Positions 25,046 to 33,750 of a DNA stretch of 64,000 nucleotides are shown piece after piece. The notes under the pieces are model-generated. The model was not told the origin of the DNA and did not search any database. It saw only the letters and a list, made by a program, of their open reading frames with translations. Position 1 is the stretch's first letter. Every line of letters starts with the position of its first letter. Origin of the DNA: JBBQLG01 sp038327655 (GTDB lineage: Bacteria; Bacteroidota; Bacteroidia; Cytophagales; Spirosomataceae); assembly GCA_038327655.1 (NCBI GenBank), contig JBBQLG010000001.1:62001-126000 (forward strand), given 5' to 3'. The translations under genes and the position numbers were made by a program.

Positions 25046-26320
25046 ATGCTGACTAATCGCCCCTGGTCAATCTACTTATTTATAGCCGGTTTGCTCTGGT
25101 TTGGGGCACTACCCGGCCCCGCTTTTACCCAGGATACCCTGCCCCGCCGAACGCTGAACGGCTATATTGACGAGGCTCTGCAAAACAGCCCGTTGCTAAA
25201 AGAGAACGCCAACGGGCTGATCCTGAACCGCTTGGATAGCCTGTTGAACGTGGCCATCAACAAACCCTACGTGCAGGCTATCGGGCAGTACCTGTATGCC
25301 CCCGCCGGTACCAACTACGGCTACGACCAAAGCACCACCAACGGCGGGCAGTATACGGGACTCATTCAGGCCAACCGCAACCTGCTCTACCGGCGCAACC
25401 TCCGCATTCAGAACGGCCTCAACGCAGCCCTGCGTGATTCTCTCCGTAATACCCTGCGTATCAACCGCAACGACCTCGAAAAAGCCGTTACCGACCTTTA
25501 TCTGACGGCCTATCAGGACTACCGGCAGATGACGATCTACGGCGAATTGGTGGCGATCTTCACCCGGCAGAACAACACGCTGAAAGAACTGCTCCGGTCG
25601 GCCATCTTTACCCAGTCCGATTATCTGGCGTTTCGGGTGGATTTGCAGCAGAGCGAGATCAACCACGAGGCAGCCAAGATTCAGTTTTTGCAGGATTTGC
25701 TGACCCTCAACACGCTTTGTAACCTGCCCGAAACCGGGCTGGTTCACCTCGAAAAGCCGGGCCTTGTTCCCCGCGCCGTGTTTCCCTTGGATGATAACCC
25801 GTACCTGCTTCGCTTCCGGTTCGACAGTTTGATTGTCGAACGCAATCGCCGGGTGGTTGACATTTTTTACCGCCCCGCACTCGATTTCATCGCCAACGTC
25901 GGTACCAACGCCATCAGTGCCGACCTCATCACCCGGCGGTTTGGCTACAGTTTGGGGCTGGGATTTGCGATGCCGATTTATAACGGCGGTCAGCGCCGGT
26001 TGCAGTATCAGAAGCTGAACGTCAGCCAGGTAACGATTCAGAACTACCGCAATCAGTACATCAACCGCTACAACCTGCGGCTCCGCACCGTTAACGAGCA
26101 ACTGCGGGTGAATCAGACGCTGCTGGGCCTGACCGAAAAACAAACCACCGATGTCGAAAACCTGCTCACCATCAGTCAGGCCCGGCTTTACCGGGGCGAT
26201 ATGTCGGCCATTGATTACCTGCTGATTGTGCAACGATACCAGAACATCAAGCTGAACCTGAACCAGTTGGCTGTGCTGCGGCAACGCTTAGTGAGTGAGT
26301 TTAATTACCGGAATTTTTAA
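25046..26320 (+). CDS. TolC-family outer membrane protein
   Basis: 424 residues with a signal peptide (LLWFGALPGPAFTQ) and two OEP repeats (LNGYIDEALQNSPLLKEN; LLTISQARLYRGDMSAIDYL). It is the outer-membrane channel of the RND system that follows, with gaps of 45 and 27 bases to its neighbours. Confidence 0.85.
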   Translation: MLTNRPWSIYLFIAGLLWFGALPGPAFTQDTLPRRTLNGYIDEALQNSPLLKENANGLILNRLDSLLNVAINKPYVQAIGQYLYAPAGTNYGYDQSTTNGGQYTGLIQANRNLLYRRNLRIQNGLNAALRDSLRNTLRINRNDLEKAVTDLYLTAYQDYRQMTIYGELVAIFTRQNNTLKELLRSAIFTQSDYLAFRVDLQQSEINHEAAKIQFLQDLLTLNTLCNLPETGLVHLEKPGLVPRAVFPLDDNPYLLRFRFDSLIVERNRRVVDIFYRPALDFIANVGTNAISADLITRRFGYSLGLGFAMPIYNGGQRRLQYQKLNVSQVTIQNYRNQYINRYNLRLRTVNEQLRVNQTLLGLTEKQTTDVENLLTISQARLYRGDMSAIDYLLIVQRYQNIKLNLNQLAVLRQRLVSEFNYRNF

Positions 26321-26347
26321 AGAGAAACCCACCGGAACGCCGGATTT

Positions 26348-27286
26348 ATGAAACGACTCCTGTTTTTCCTGTTTTTTTCGGTGTTTACAATGCTCCTCAC
26401 CCGTTGCGGCTCATCGTCCACGACCTCGACCGATGCGCCCGCCGAGACCCGGCCCCGAACGCCGGTTGAGGTGGTGACGATGGCAACGGATTCGTTCCGG
26501 CTCGATAAAACATTCCGGGGCATGACCTACTACCTCACCAGCGGAGACGTGAAATCACCGATTGCGGGCTACGTGACGAAAGTGTATGTCAAAATCGGGG
26601 ACCAACTGCGGAAAGGATCACCCCTGTTCGGCCTTGAAACCAAAGAAGCCTACGCCCTCGGCGGCAAAAATTACCTCCACGACCCCTCGCTCAAAAACAT
26701 CGGCCAACTCATCATCCGTGCGCCCGATGCGGGGTTGGTCACGCGCGTAACCGCCGAAGAGCGCGAATACGTGCAGGACGGGGCGTTGCTGGCGAGTTTT
26801 TCGGCCCCCGATATGTTCGTGTTTCTGATCGAAGTACCCGCCGAACAGGATTCCTCGGTGCATATCGGCAGTACCTGCGTTATCCGGTTGCCCAATGGCC
26901 GGACGGTGGGTGGCCGCGTCTCCCGAACGCTTGCCCTGACGGATTCGCTTTCGCAAACGGAGCGGTTTGTGGTGGTGCCAAACCAGCCGATGGTGTTGCC
27001 CGCCCGGTTGCAACTCAGCATTACCTTCACCGATCAGCAACGGGCCAACGCCCAATCATTGCCCAAAAGCGCGGTGCTGGCAAATGAACTCCAGACCGAT
27101 TTCTGGGTGATGAAACTCATTGACGACAGTACCGCCGTGCGCGTCCCGGTCAAGACCGGCCTGCAAACTACGGAACGTATCGAAGTTCTCAGCCCCCGTT
27201 TCGGCCCGCGTGACCGCATCATCAGCCGGGGCGGGTATGGCCTGGCCGATTCTGCGTCGGTGCGGATAACCAAGCCCCGCCCATGA
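26348..27286 (+). CDS. RND efflux periplasmic adaptor lipoprotein
   Basis: 312 residues. The signal ends at Cys20 in LLTRC, where Arg at -1 departs from the usual Gly/Ala/Ser, so lipidation is uncertain. The lipoyl half GYVTKVYVKIGDQLRKGSPLFGLE is followed by only a very short hairpin before the second half (IIRAPDAGLVTRVTAEEREYVQDG), then barrel and membrane-proximal domains. It is compact relative to most MFP adaptors. Its stop overlaps the permease start as ATGA at 27283-27286. Confidence 0.85.
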   Translation: MKRLLFFLFFSVFTMLLTRCGSSSTTSTDAPAETRPRTPVEVVTMATDSFRLDKTFRGMTYYLTSGDVKSPIAGYVTKVYVKIGDQLRKGSPLFGLETKEAYALGGKNYLHDPSLKNIGQLIIRAPDAGLVTRVTAEEREYVQDGALLASFSAPDMFVFLIEVPAEQDSSVHIGSTCVIRLPNGRTVGGRVSRTLALTDSLSQTERFVVVPNQPMVLPARLQLSITFTDQQRANAQSLPKSAVLANELQTDFWVMKLIDDSTAVRVPVKTGLQTTERIEVLSPRFGPRDRIISRGGYGLADSASVRITKPRP

Positions 27287-30200
27287 ATGACCCACAACCC
27301 GATCAGGCGCAACCCGGCCAACCCGCTACGACAGGCCAACAACCCGGCCAAGCCGCGATGACGGACCAGTGGCCCGACCAAGCCGTGATGACGGACCAGT
27401 GGCCCGACCAAGCGTGGCCCGGAATCTTTCAGTTTCGCAAGCCGATTTTGGCGGTGCTGCTGCTGCTGCTCGTTGGTGGATTTGCCGCCTACCGCAACAT
27501 TCAGGTGTCGCTGTTTCCCGAACGAACGTTCCCCAAAATCAAGGTCATTGCCGACAGTGGCGAGCAGCCCGTCGAGTTGATGATGGTGGCTATTACCCAG
27601 CCCTTAGAAAACGCGGTGAACCAGGTCGAGGGTGTGCAGATGGTGCGGAGTACGACCAGCCGGGGCAGTTGCGAACTGTCGATTTACCTGAACTGGTCGG
27701 TTGATATGGACGTGTCGATCCAGCGCGTCAACGCCCGTATCAGCCAGATTCAGAACACCTTACTGCCCAACACCAGCCTGTCGGTCGAGAAAATGTCACC
27801 CTCGATTATGCCCGTCATTGACTACGCAGTAGAATCGAAAGGCCGCGATCTGATCGAACTCCGGCGGCTGGCGCAGTACACCATCCGGCCCTATCTGAGC
27901 CGGGTGCCGGGCGTGTCGAACGTGCAGGTGATGGGCGGGCGCACCAAAGAATACTGGATCGTGCTGCAACCCGACAAACTCGCCGGGCTGAACGTGACCC
28001 CGGCGGGCATCACGCTGGCACTCGCCAACACCAATTTTATCCAGTCTGACGGACTGGCTTCCGACTACAACCGGCTCTACCTGACCCTGACCGACGCAAC
28101 GGTTCACTCGCGGCAGGACGTAGAAAACATCGTAGTGCAGAGCAGCGGGCAACGCATTGTCCGGCTCGCCGACGTTGCCACCGTCGAACTCCACGAGCAG
28201 CAGGAGTTCACCAAAATCGAGGCCAACGGCAGGGAAACGGTGCTGATTAACGTGGTAAAACAGCCCTCGGCCAACCTCATCACCCTCACCGACGGCGTAG
28301 CCCAAAAAGTGCGCGAACTGCAACGCTTGCTGCCCGCCGACGTGAAGTTGACCCCCACCTACGTCCAGGCCGATTTCGTAGGCGAAGCCGTTAAGGGCGT
28401 GACAGACAGTATTTTAATCGGGCTGATCTTAGCCATCATCGTTACGAGTTTGTTCCTGCGGTCGCTGCGGGCGAGCGTCGTGATTTTGCTGATTATCCCC
28501 GTTATTCTGGCCTCGGCGCTATTGGTTCTGTACAGCATCGGCTACACGTTGGACATTATGACCCTCGGCGGCATTGCGGCTGCCATCGGCCTGATTATTG
28601 ACGACGCGGTCGTGATTGTTGAGCAGATTCACGCCGTTGAGGAAATGCAGGGCGGGCAGTCCACGCCCGGCACCATCCGGCAGGCCATCACCGATTTGTT
28701 GCCGGCCATGATCGGCTCGTCACTGAGTACCATCGTAATTTTCATTCCGTTTTCGCTGATGAGCGGGGTGGCCGGGGCATTTTTTCAGGTGCTGGCAACC
28801 ACGATGGTTATCACGCTGACCTGTTCGTTTGTGATTACCTGGCTGGGGTTGCCGGTCGTTTACAGCCTGTTCGGGTTTCTGGCCCGCAAGCAGGCCGCTC
28901 ACGTTCCGCACCCGGCCATCGGTCGCTGGCTGTCGGTGTTTATCCGTCGTCCGGTATTTGCCCTGGGGATCGCCGGGGCGATGGTGCTGGCAATTGGGTT
29001 GATTTACAGTCAGTTGGAGACAGGCTTTCTGCCCGAAATGGACGAAGGAGCCATCGTGCTGGACTACCACTCGGAACCCGGCACCTCGCTCGATGAGACC
29101 AACGCCATGCTTAACGAGGTTGATAAGTTGGTGCATACGATTCCCGAAGTGGCGGCTTTTTCGCGGAGAACGGGGGCGCAAATGGGCTTTTTCATCACCG
29201 AACCCAACAAAGGCGATTACCTGATCTCGCTCAAAAAAGACCGCAGCCGCTCCACCAACGCCGTGATTGACGACTTACGGGCCAAAATCGAAGCGAACCA
29301 ACCCGCCCTGAGCGTTGATTTCGGGCAGGTAATCGGCGATATGCTCGGCGATTTGATGAGCGATCCCAACCCGATTGAAGTCAAAGTATTCGGCAACGAA
29401 TCAGCCGAACTCCGGCCCATTGCCGACAAAATCGGTGGCATCGTGACGAAGGTAGCCGGCACCGCCGATGTTTTCAACGGCGTAACCATTGCCGGGCCGT
29501 CGGTGGTATTCACCCCCGTGCCGTCGGCCCTGTTACAGTTTGGCCTGACCCCGATGGACCTACAGAACCAACTCACCACCCGGCTCCGGGGTAATGAGGT
29601 CGGTACGATTCTGGAAGGGGCGCAGTTCATCAAAATGCGGCTCAAATACCCCGACGCAGGCAGTAACCTGGGCCTTCTGCAACAAAGCCCCGTTTTCACC
29701 GCCGATGGCCGCAGCCGCCCGCTGTCGGCCTTTGCCACGGTGCGGGTGGACAGTGGTACGGCAGAAATCGAGCGCGAAAACCTGCAGCCGATGGTAGCGG
29801 TTACGGCCAGTCTGTCGGGCCGGGATTTGGGCAGCGTCATCCGCGAGATTCAGCAACAAGTGGATAGTCAGGTGGCGTTGGTGTCCGGGCAGCACGTCGA
29901 ATACGGCGGGGCCTATGCCCAGCAGCAACAATCGTTTCGGGAGTTGCTATTGATTTTGCTGTCGGCTTCGTTGCTGGTGTTCATCGTGCTGCTGTTTTTG
30001 TTCCGCGACTGGCGGGCCGCCGGGCTTATTCTGCTGCTGTCGATGCTGGGTGTGTCGGGGTCATTCATTGCGTTGTTCGTGACCCGCACCCCGCTCAATG
30101 TGGGCAGCTACACCGGGATTATCATGATTGTGGGCATCATTGCCGAAAACGCTATTTTTACCTTTCAGCAGTTTGCCAACCATCACCGCACGGCCCCCGT

Positions 30201-30477
30201 TGCCGAGTCTATTGAATTTGCGATTTCGGCCCGCATCCGGCCCAAACTCATGACGGCTACCAGCGCGATAATGGCCCTGCTGCCGCTGGCGTTGGGCATC
30301 GGGCAGGGGGCGCAACTGCACCAGCCGTTAGCCATTGCGGTGATTGGCGGGTTCTGCGCGGCCCTGCCGTTGCTGCTGCTGATTTTTCCGGGATTGTTGC
30401 GGCTGGCGTATAAAGACAAATCTGCCTTTTCTGTCGTTCCGAGCGGGGCGGCCCGTGCCGAACGAGAAATCTCTTGA
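27283..30477 (+). CDS. RND efflux permease (AcrB/CusA superfamily)
   Basis: 1064 residues with the RND layout: helix 1 followed by a large periplasmic loop (FPKIKVIADSGEQPVELM), helices 2-6 with GLIIDDAVVIVEQ (acidic pair in helix 4), a second loop (ETGFLPEMDEGAIVLDY) and helices 8-12. The N-terminus before helix 1 (FRKPILAVLLLLLVGGFAAY) is odd: about 50 Pro/Gln residues with the unit MTDQWPDQA twice in tandem. The C-terminal SVVPSGAARAEREIS is encoded by the left arm of a repeat hairpin. ATGs at 27358 and 27388 are alternative starts. The substrate, drug or metal, is not clear. Confidence 0.9.
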   Translation: MNDPQPDQAQPGQPATTGQQPGQAAMTDQWPDQAVMTDQWPDQAWPGIFQFRKPILAVLLLLLVGGFAAYRNIQVSLFPERTFPKIKVIADSGEQPVELMMVAITQPLENAVNQVEGVQMVRSTTSRGSCELSIYLNWSVDMDVSIQRVNARISQIQNTLLPNTSLSVEKMSPSIMPVIDYAVESKGRDLIELRRLAQYTIRPYLSRVPGVSNVQVMGGRTKEYWIVLQPDKLAGLNVTPAGITLALANTNFIQSDGLASDYNRLYLTLTDATVHSRQDVENIVVQSSGQRIVRLADVATVELHEQQEFTKIEANGRETVLINVVKQPSANLITLTDGVAQKVRELQRLLPADVKLTPTYVQADFVGEAVKGVTDSILIGLILAIIVTSLFLRSLRASVVILLIIPVILASALLVLYSIGYTLDIMTLGGIAAAIGLIIDDAVVIVEQIHAVEEMQGGQSTPGTIRQAITDLLPAMIGSSLSTIVIFIPFSLMSGVAGAFFQVLATTMVITLTCSFVITWLGLPVVYSLFGFLARKQAAHVPHPAIGRWLSVFIRRPVFALGIAGAMVLAIGLIYSQLETGFLPEMDEGAIVLDYHSEPGTSLDETNAMLNEVDKLVHTIPEVAAFSRRTGAQMGFFITEPNKGDYLISLKKDRSRSTNAVIDDLRAKIEANQPALSVDFGQVIGDMLGDLMSDPNPIEVKVFGNESAELRPIADKIGGIVTKVAGTADVFNGVTIAGPSVVFTPVPSALLQFGLTPMDLQNQLTTRLRGNEVGTILEGAQFIKMRLKYPDAGSNLGLLQQSPVFTADGRSRPLSAFATVRVDSGTAEIERENLQPMVAVTASLSGRDLGSVIREIQQQVDSQVALVSGQHVEYGGAYAQQQQSFRELLLILLSASLLVFIVLLFLFRDWRAAGLILLLSMLGVSGSFIALFVTRTPLNVGSYTGIIMIVGIIAENAIFTFQQFANHHRTAPVAESIEFAISARIRPKLMTATSAIMALLPLALGIGQGAQLHQPLAIAVIGGFCAALPLLLLIFPGLLRLAYKDKSAFSVVPSGAARAEREIS
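27361..27413 (+). repeat. 30-bp tandem duplication in the RND gene 5' end
   Basis: A 23-base block is identical at 27361-27383 and 27391-27413 (30-base period), encoding TDQWPDQA twice; more degenerate upstream units (QPGQPATT, QPGQAAMT) extend the pattern. It sits before the first membrane helix, so length variation would be tolerated. Confidence 0.8.
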
Positions 30478-30548
30478 TAAGGCGGCTACCACCCTTGATG
30501 GTCGAAAGATTCCTCGTTCCGCACGGGCCGCCCCGTTCGGAATGACAG
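30431..30548. repeat. REP-like 36-bp inverted repeat overlapping the RND 3' end
   Basis: The arms 30431-30466 and 30513-30548 pair with three mismatches around a 46-base loop. CTGTCATTCCGAACGG-type ends are typical of dispersed palindromes in Bacteroidota genomes. The left arm supplies the last codons of the RND gene; the whole could also act as a terminator or mRNA stabiliser before the downstream propeller gene. Confidence 0.8.
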
Positions 30549-30595
30549 AAAACTTAAATTACGGGGCAATCAATAAATCCATAAACAATAACAGC

Positions 30596-31621
30596 ATGAA
30601 AACGCTCATGATCACCGCCCTGGCCCTGTCGCTGACGGGTACTTTACCGGCCCAGACCCCGGCCAATTACGAACTCGTTAAGAAAACCACCATCGGGGGC
30701 GAAGGCGGCTGGGACTACCTGCTGGCCGATGCCGAAGGCGGGCGGTTATACGTCTCGCACGGCAATCAGGTGGATGTACTAAACCTGAAAACGGGCGAAA
30801 AAATTGGGGTCGTCAGTCCCACACCGGGGGTGCATGGCATTGCGGTGGTGGTATCGGCCAATGTCGGCTACACCACCAACGGCCGGCCCAACACCGCCAC
30901 GCAGTTTGACCTGAAAACACTCAAGCCCATCAAAGACATCCCGACCGGCAAAAAACCCGACGCGATCATGTACGATGCGTTTTCGGGCCGGGTGTTTATC
31001 TTCAATAACGAAGGCAGCAGCGCGACCGTCCTCGACGCGAAAACCGGCGATGTTGTTGGCACGGTTGAGTTGGGGGGCGCACCCGAAGCCGCCGTTACCG
31101 ACGACAACGGGTTGATTTTTGTGAACCTCGAAGACAAAAACGAAGTGGCCGTCTTTGATGCCAAAACGCTGGCAGTCAGGCATAAATGGTCGCTTGGCAC
31201 GGGTGAAGAACCAACCGGATTAGCCTTCGACAAGGGGCGGCACCGGCTGTTCAGCACCTGCCACAACAAGCAGATGATTGTACTCGATTCGCAGACGGGC
31301 AAGCTGTTGGCAACGGTTCCCATCGGCGCGGGCGTGGATGGCGCGGTGTTTGATACGGCAACCGGGTCGGCTATCAGCTCCAACGGCGAAGGCTCGCTGA
31401 CGGTGGTACGCGAAGATCAGCCCGGCCATTTTGCCGTTGTCCAAACCGTGACCACCCAGCGCGGAGCGCGAACCAGTACCATTGACCCGGCCAGCCATCA
31501 CGTATTTGTGACAACGGCGCAGTATGGCGAGGCTCCGGCAGCTACGACCGAGAATCCCCGGCCCCGCGCTCCGGTTTTGCCCGGTTCGTTTTTGGTGCTG
31601 GAATACAGCGCAGTCCGTTAG
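30596..31621 (+). CDS. Secreted YncE-like YVTN beta-propeller protein
   Basis: 341 residues from ATG at 30596 (MKTLMITALALSLTGTLPAQ, signal peptide). Blades are marked by GGRLYVSHGNQVDVLNLKTG, GRVFIFNNEGSSATVLDAKTG and FVNLEDKNEVAVFDAKTL, with typical 'xVxDxxTGK' turns. It is a periplasmic propeller with no assigned ligand. It follows the RND gene, separated by the hairpin repeat, and may be cotranscribed. Confidence 0.85.
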   Translation: MKTLMITALALSLTGTLPAQTPANYELVKKTTIGGEGGWDYLLADAEGGRLYVSHGNQVDVLNLKTGEKIGVVSPTPGVHGIAVVVSANVGYTTNGRPNTATQFDLKTLKPIKDIPTGKKPDAIMYDAFSGRVFIFNNEGSSATVLDAKTGDVVGTVELGGAPEAAVTDDNGLIFVNLEDKNEVAVFDAKTLAVRHKWSLGTGEEPTGLAFDKGRHRLFSTCHNKQMIVLDSQTGKLLATVPIGAGVDGAVFDTATGSAISSNGEGSLTVVREDQPGHFAVVQTVTTQRGARTSTIDPASHHVFVTTAQYGEAPAATTENPRPRAPVLPGSFLVLEYSAVR

Positions 31622-31677
31622 TTGTAATTTACCTGAATCAGCCGGTTTTCGAGTCTATTTTCTATCAGGTATTGGCC

Positions 31678-31708
31678 TTGTGGATAAAAATAGTTCTTTC
31701 TACTTTTA
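31678..31708 (+). promoter_or_regulatory. Bacteroidota-type promoter for parAB
   Basis: TTGT at 31678-31681, 19 bases, then TACTTTTA at 31701-31708, close to the Bacteroidota consensus TTTG-N19-TAnnTTTG. It lies 29 bases before the parA ATG. Confidence 0.5.
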
Positions 31709-31736
31709 CAAAAGATATATTTTTACCCTACCCTAT

Positions 31737-32681
31737 ATGCTGACCCACGATAAATTAGTGCGGTTCCTGCGTGCCAAACCCGCTCTCAACCTGTCTCAGA
31801 TTGAAAAAGAAGCCGGTATTCCGGCCAAAACCCTTCACAAGGCATTAACAAATCAGAAAGACGTGCCAGCCAAGCACTTGCCCACGCTCGATGAAGCCGT
31901 GAGGCAATATGGTTATACCGACAGTCTTTTCGATAAGGCTATCGTGATCTCCATCGTCAACCACAAGGGCGGAGTCGGCAAAACCACCACCACCATCAAC
32001 GTTGGGAAAGCCCTCAGTCTATTGGGAAACCGCGTGTTGCTGGTGGACATGGATTCACAAGGCAACCTCTCGCAGTGTTTTGGGGTGCATACGCCCGAAG
32101 AACAAGTGATTGACGCACTGCTGGGAACCACTCCCCTACCCTTGCTTGGCATTACGGATCAACTCTTTCTGGCTCCGTCTGACATTCGGATGGCCTACAA
32201 AGAATCGGAATTGGGCAACGCCATCGGGTCTGACCGCCGACTAACGGTAAAGCTCGAAGAAGCCAGGTCACAATTCGACTACATTCTTATTGACTGCCCG
32301 CCCAGCCTCGGCATCTGCACCACCTGCTCGTTAGTCGCTTCAAATTACTGCTTAGTGCCCATTCAACCCGAAGCATCGGCTTATCACGGTGTTGAGAGTT
32401 TGTTCAACCGCATTGCCGAAGTCCGCACGTACATCAACCCGACGCTAACCGTGAAAGGCATTGTGTTTACGATGGTGCATAAAAACCAAAGTGTTCACAA
32501 GAGTATGATGACCCACATCCGCGAGAGCTACCGCAATTTTCCCATTTATGAGACTGTCATCGAGGTATCAACGGTTATCAAACAGTCGCAGGTAGCCAAA
32601 GAAGACCTGTACACGTATGCGCCCAAATCGCTCTCCTGGCATCAGTATTATCAGTTAGCCACCGAAATAATGACCTTGTGA
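31737..32681 (+). CDS. parA: ParA-family partition ATPase with N-terminal HTH
   Basis: 314 residues from ATG at 31737. A helix-turn-helix-like N-terminus (LNLSQIEKEAGIPAKTLHKAL) precedes a deviant Walker A motif NHKGGVGKTTT with Lys82, then DMDSQGNLSQ (A') and DYILIDCPPSLG (Walker B). This architecture suits plasmid ParA proteins that both move DNA and repress their own operon. parB starts one base after the stop, so the two form an operon upstream of the parS-like sites. Confidence 0.93.
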   Translation: MLTHDKLVRFLRAKPALNLSQIEKEAGIPAKTLHKALTNQKDVPAKHLPTLDEAVRQYGYTDSLFDKAIVISIVNHKGGVGKTTTTINVGKALSLLGNRVLLVDMDSQGNLSQCFGVHTPEEQVIDALLGTTPLPLLGITDQLFLAPSDIRMAYKESELGNAIGSDRRLTVKLEEARSQFDYILIDCPPSLGICTTCSLVASNYCLVPIQPEASAYHGVESLFNRIAEVRTYINPTLTVKGIVFTMVHKNQSVHKSMMTHIRESYRNFPIYETVIEVSTVIKQSQVAKEDLYTYAPKSLSWHQYYQLATEIMTL

Positions 32682-32682
32682 G

Positions 32683-33555
32683 ATGGCAAAGAAAGACTTT
32701 ATGGGCCTCATGCGGGAGAAAACCGTTGACGTGCGCCCCTCCCTGCTGTCGGCAGAAGAAAACATCAAAAGTCAGTTGGTTATCCTTGACCAACTCCGTG
32801 ATCTGATTCCGCCCTTAGCCGATGATGAACTGGCGCAACTGACGCAAAACATCCTGAAACACGGCGTAAAAGACCCGCTTACCATCTGGGAAACGACCAA
32901 AGCCATTGCCGGTTTGGGGACCGATGATGCACCGGCGTTTGTGCTGATCGATGGTCACAACCGCTACCGGGTTATCCAGCAACATCATGTAGATTTCAGA
33001 ATCAACCTGATCCGGTTCCCGTCGCTCAGCGAGGTACGGGATTACATGATTGATTACCAGTTGGGCCGGCGGAACCTGACCGCCGAGCAGGCTTCTTACC
33101 TGCGGGGGATGCGTTATCTGCAACAGAAATCGGCGCGGGGGTCAAACCTGAATGTCGGGGCTTCGCAGCGTAACGTTGCCGACAGGCTGGGGCAGGAACA
33201 CGGGGTTAGCAGCCGAACGATTCGGCGGGATGGCGATTTTGCGGCTGGCCTCGAAAAATTAGCTCCTGACCTGAAACGGAAGGTGTTGGCGGGAAAACAA
33301 AAACTGACCAAGGCCGTCATTAACAGCCTCACTAAGGCCGATGCACAGGCTCCCCTTACCGATGTTGACGCTATTTTGGCGGGTAGCGTTGCGGTGTCTT
33401 CTTCAACAGAATCCGGCCCGGATGAGCAGCCCTCCCCCCTGCCCAACCGGCTGCGAAACGAGATTCGAGCCTTGGCGAATGGCCGGCTAACACCCCTTGA
33501 CTGCCGGAAACTCCAGAAAAAAATAGCCGAATTACTATCCTGTCAAACCGCCTGA
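32683..33555 (+). CDS. parB: ParB/Spo0J-family partition protein
   Basis: 290 residues. The N-terminal ParB/sulfiredoxin-like domain includes FVLIDGHNRYRVIQQHH, where GHNRY replaces the GERR-type CTP-binding motif, and LGRRNLTAEQASYLRG. The central HTH follows at RNVADRLGQEHGVSSRTIRR. It would bind the palindromes just downstream and partner with ParA. Confidence 0.9.
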   Translation: MAKKDFMGLMREKTVDVRPSLLSAEENIKSQLVILDQLRDLIPPLADDELAQLTQNILKHGVKDPLTIWETTKAIAGLGTDDAPAFVLIDGHNRYRVIQQHHVDFRINLIRFPSLSEVRDYMIDYQLGRRNLTAEQASYLRGMRYLQQKSARGSNLNVGASQRNVADRLGQEHGVSSRTIRRDGDFAAGLEKLAPDLKRKVLAGKQKLTKAVINSLTKADAQAPLTDVDAILAGSVAVSSSTESGPDEQPSPLPNRLRNEIRALANGRLTPLDCRKLQKKIAELLSCQTA

Positions 33556-33568
33556 TGCAGTTTTATGT

Positions 33569-33595
33569 CACGATAGGACAGCGTGTCCTATCGTG
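33569..33595. promoter_or_regulatory. Probable parS site 1
   Basis: A perfect palindrome with 12-base arms CACGATAGGACA and TGTCCTATCGTG around GCG. It lies 14 bases after the parB stop. The same core recurs at 33628-33670. Confidence 0.7.
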
Positions 33596-33627
33596 GCAAA
33601 TGATTCTTATTTAGCTGATAAAAGCAC

Positions 33628-33670
33628 CTCTGCATCACGATAGGACACGGTGTCCTATCGTGATGCAGAG
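33628..33670. promoter_or_regulatory. Probable parS site 2 (extended palindrome)
   Basis: Perfect 20-base arms around a CGG spacer, containing the same CACGATAGGACA core as site 1. The longer arms could also make it a transcription terminator between the convergent parB and rep genes; both roles may coexist. Confidence 0.7.
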
Positions 33671-33750
33671 CGGTAATTTCGGCATAATAATGACTGATTA
33701 TCAGAAGGGTAGGGGAGGGGTATGAATTTTACAGGATAAAACGAGACCAC

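Noticed and set aside
25196..26284. 362-codon minus-strand frame
   Set aside because: Antisense to the TolC-family gene; no recognisable protein features.
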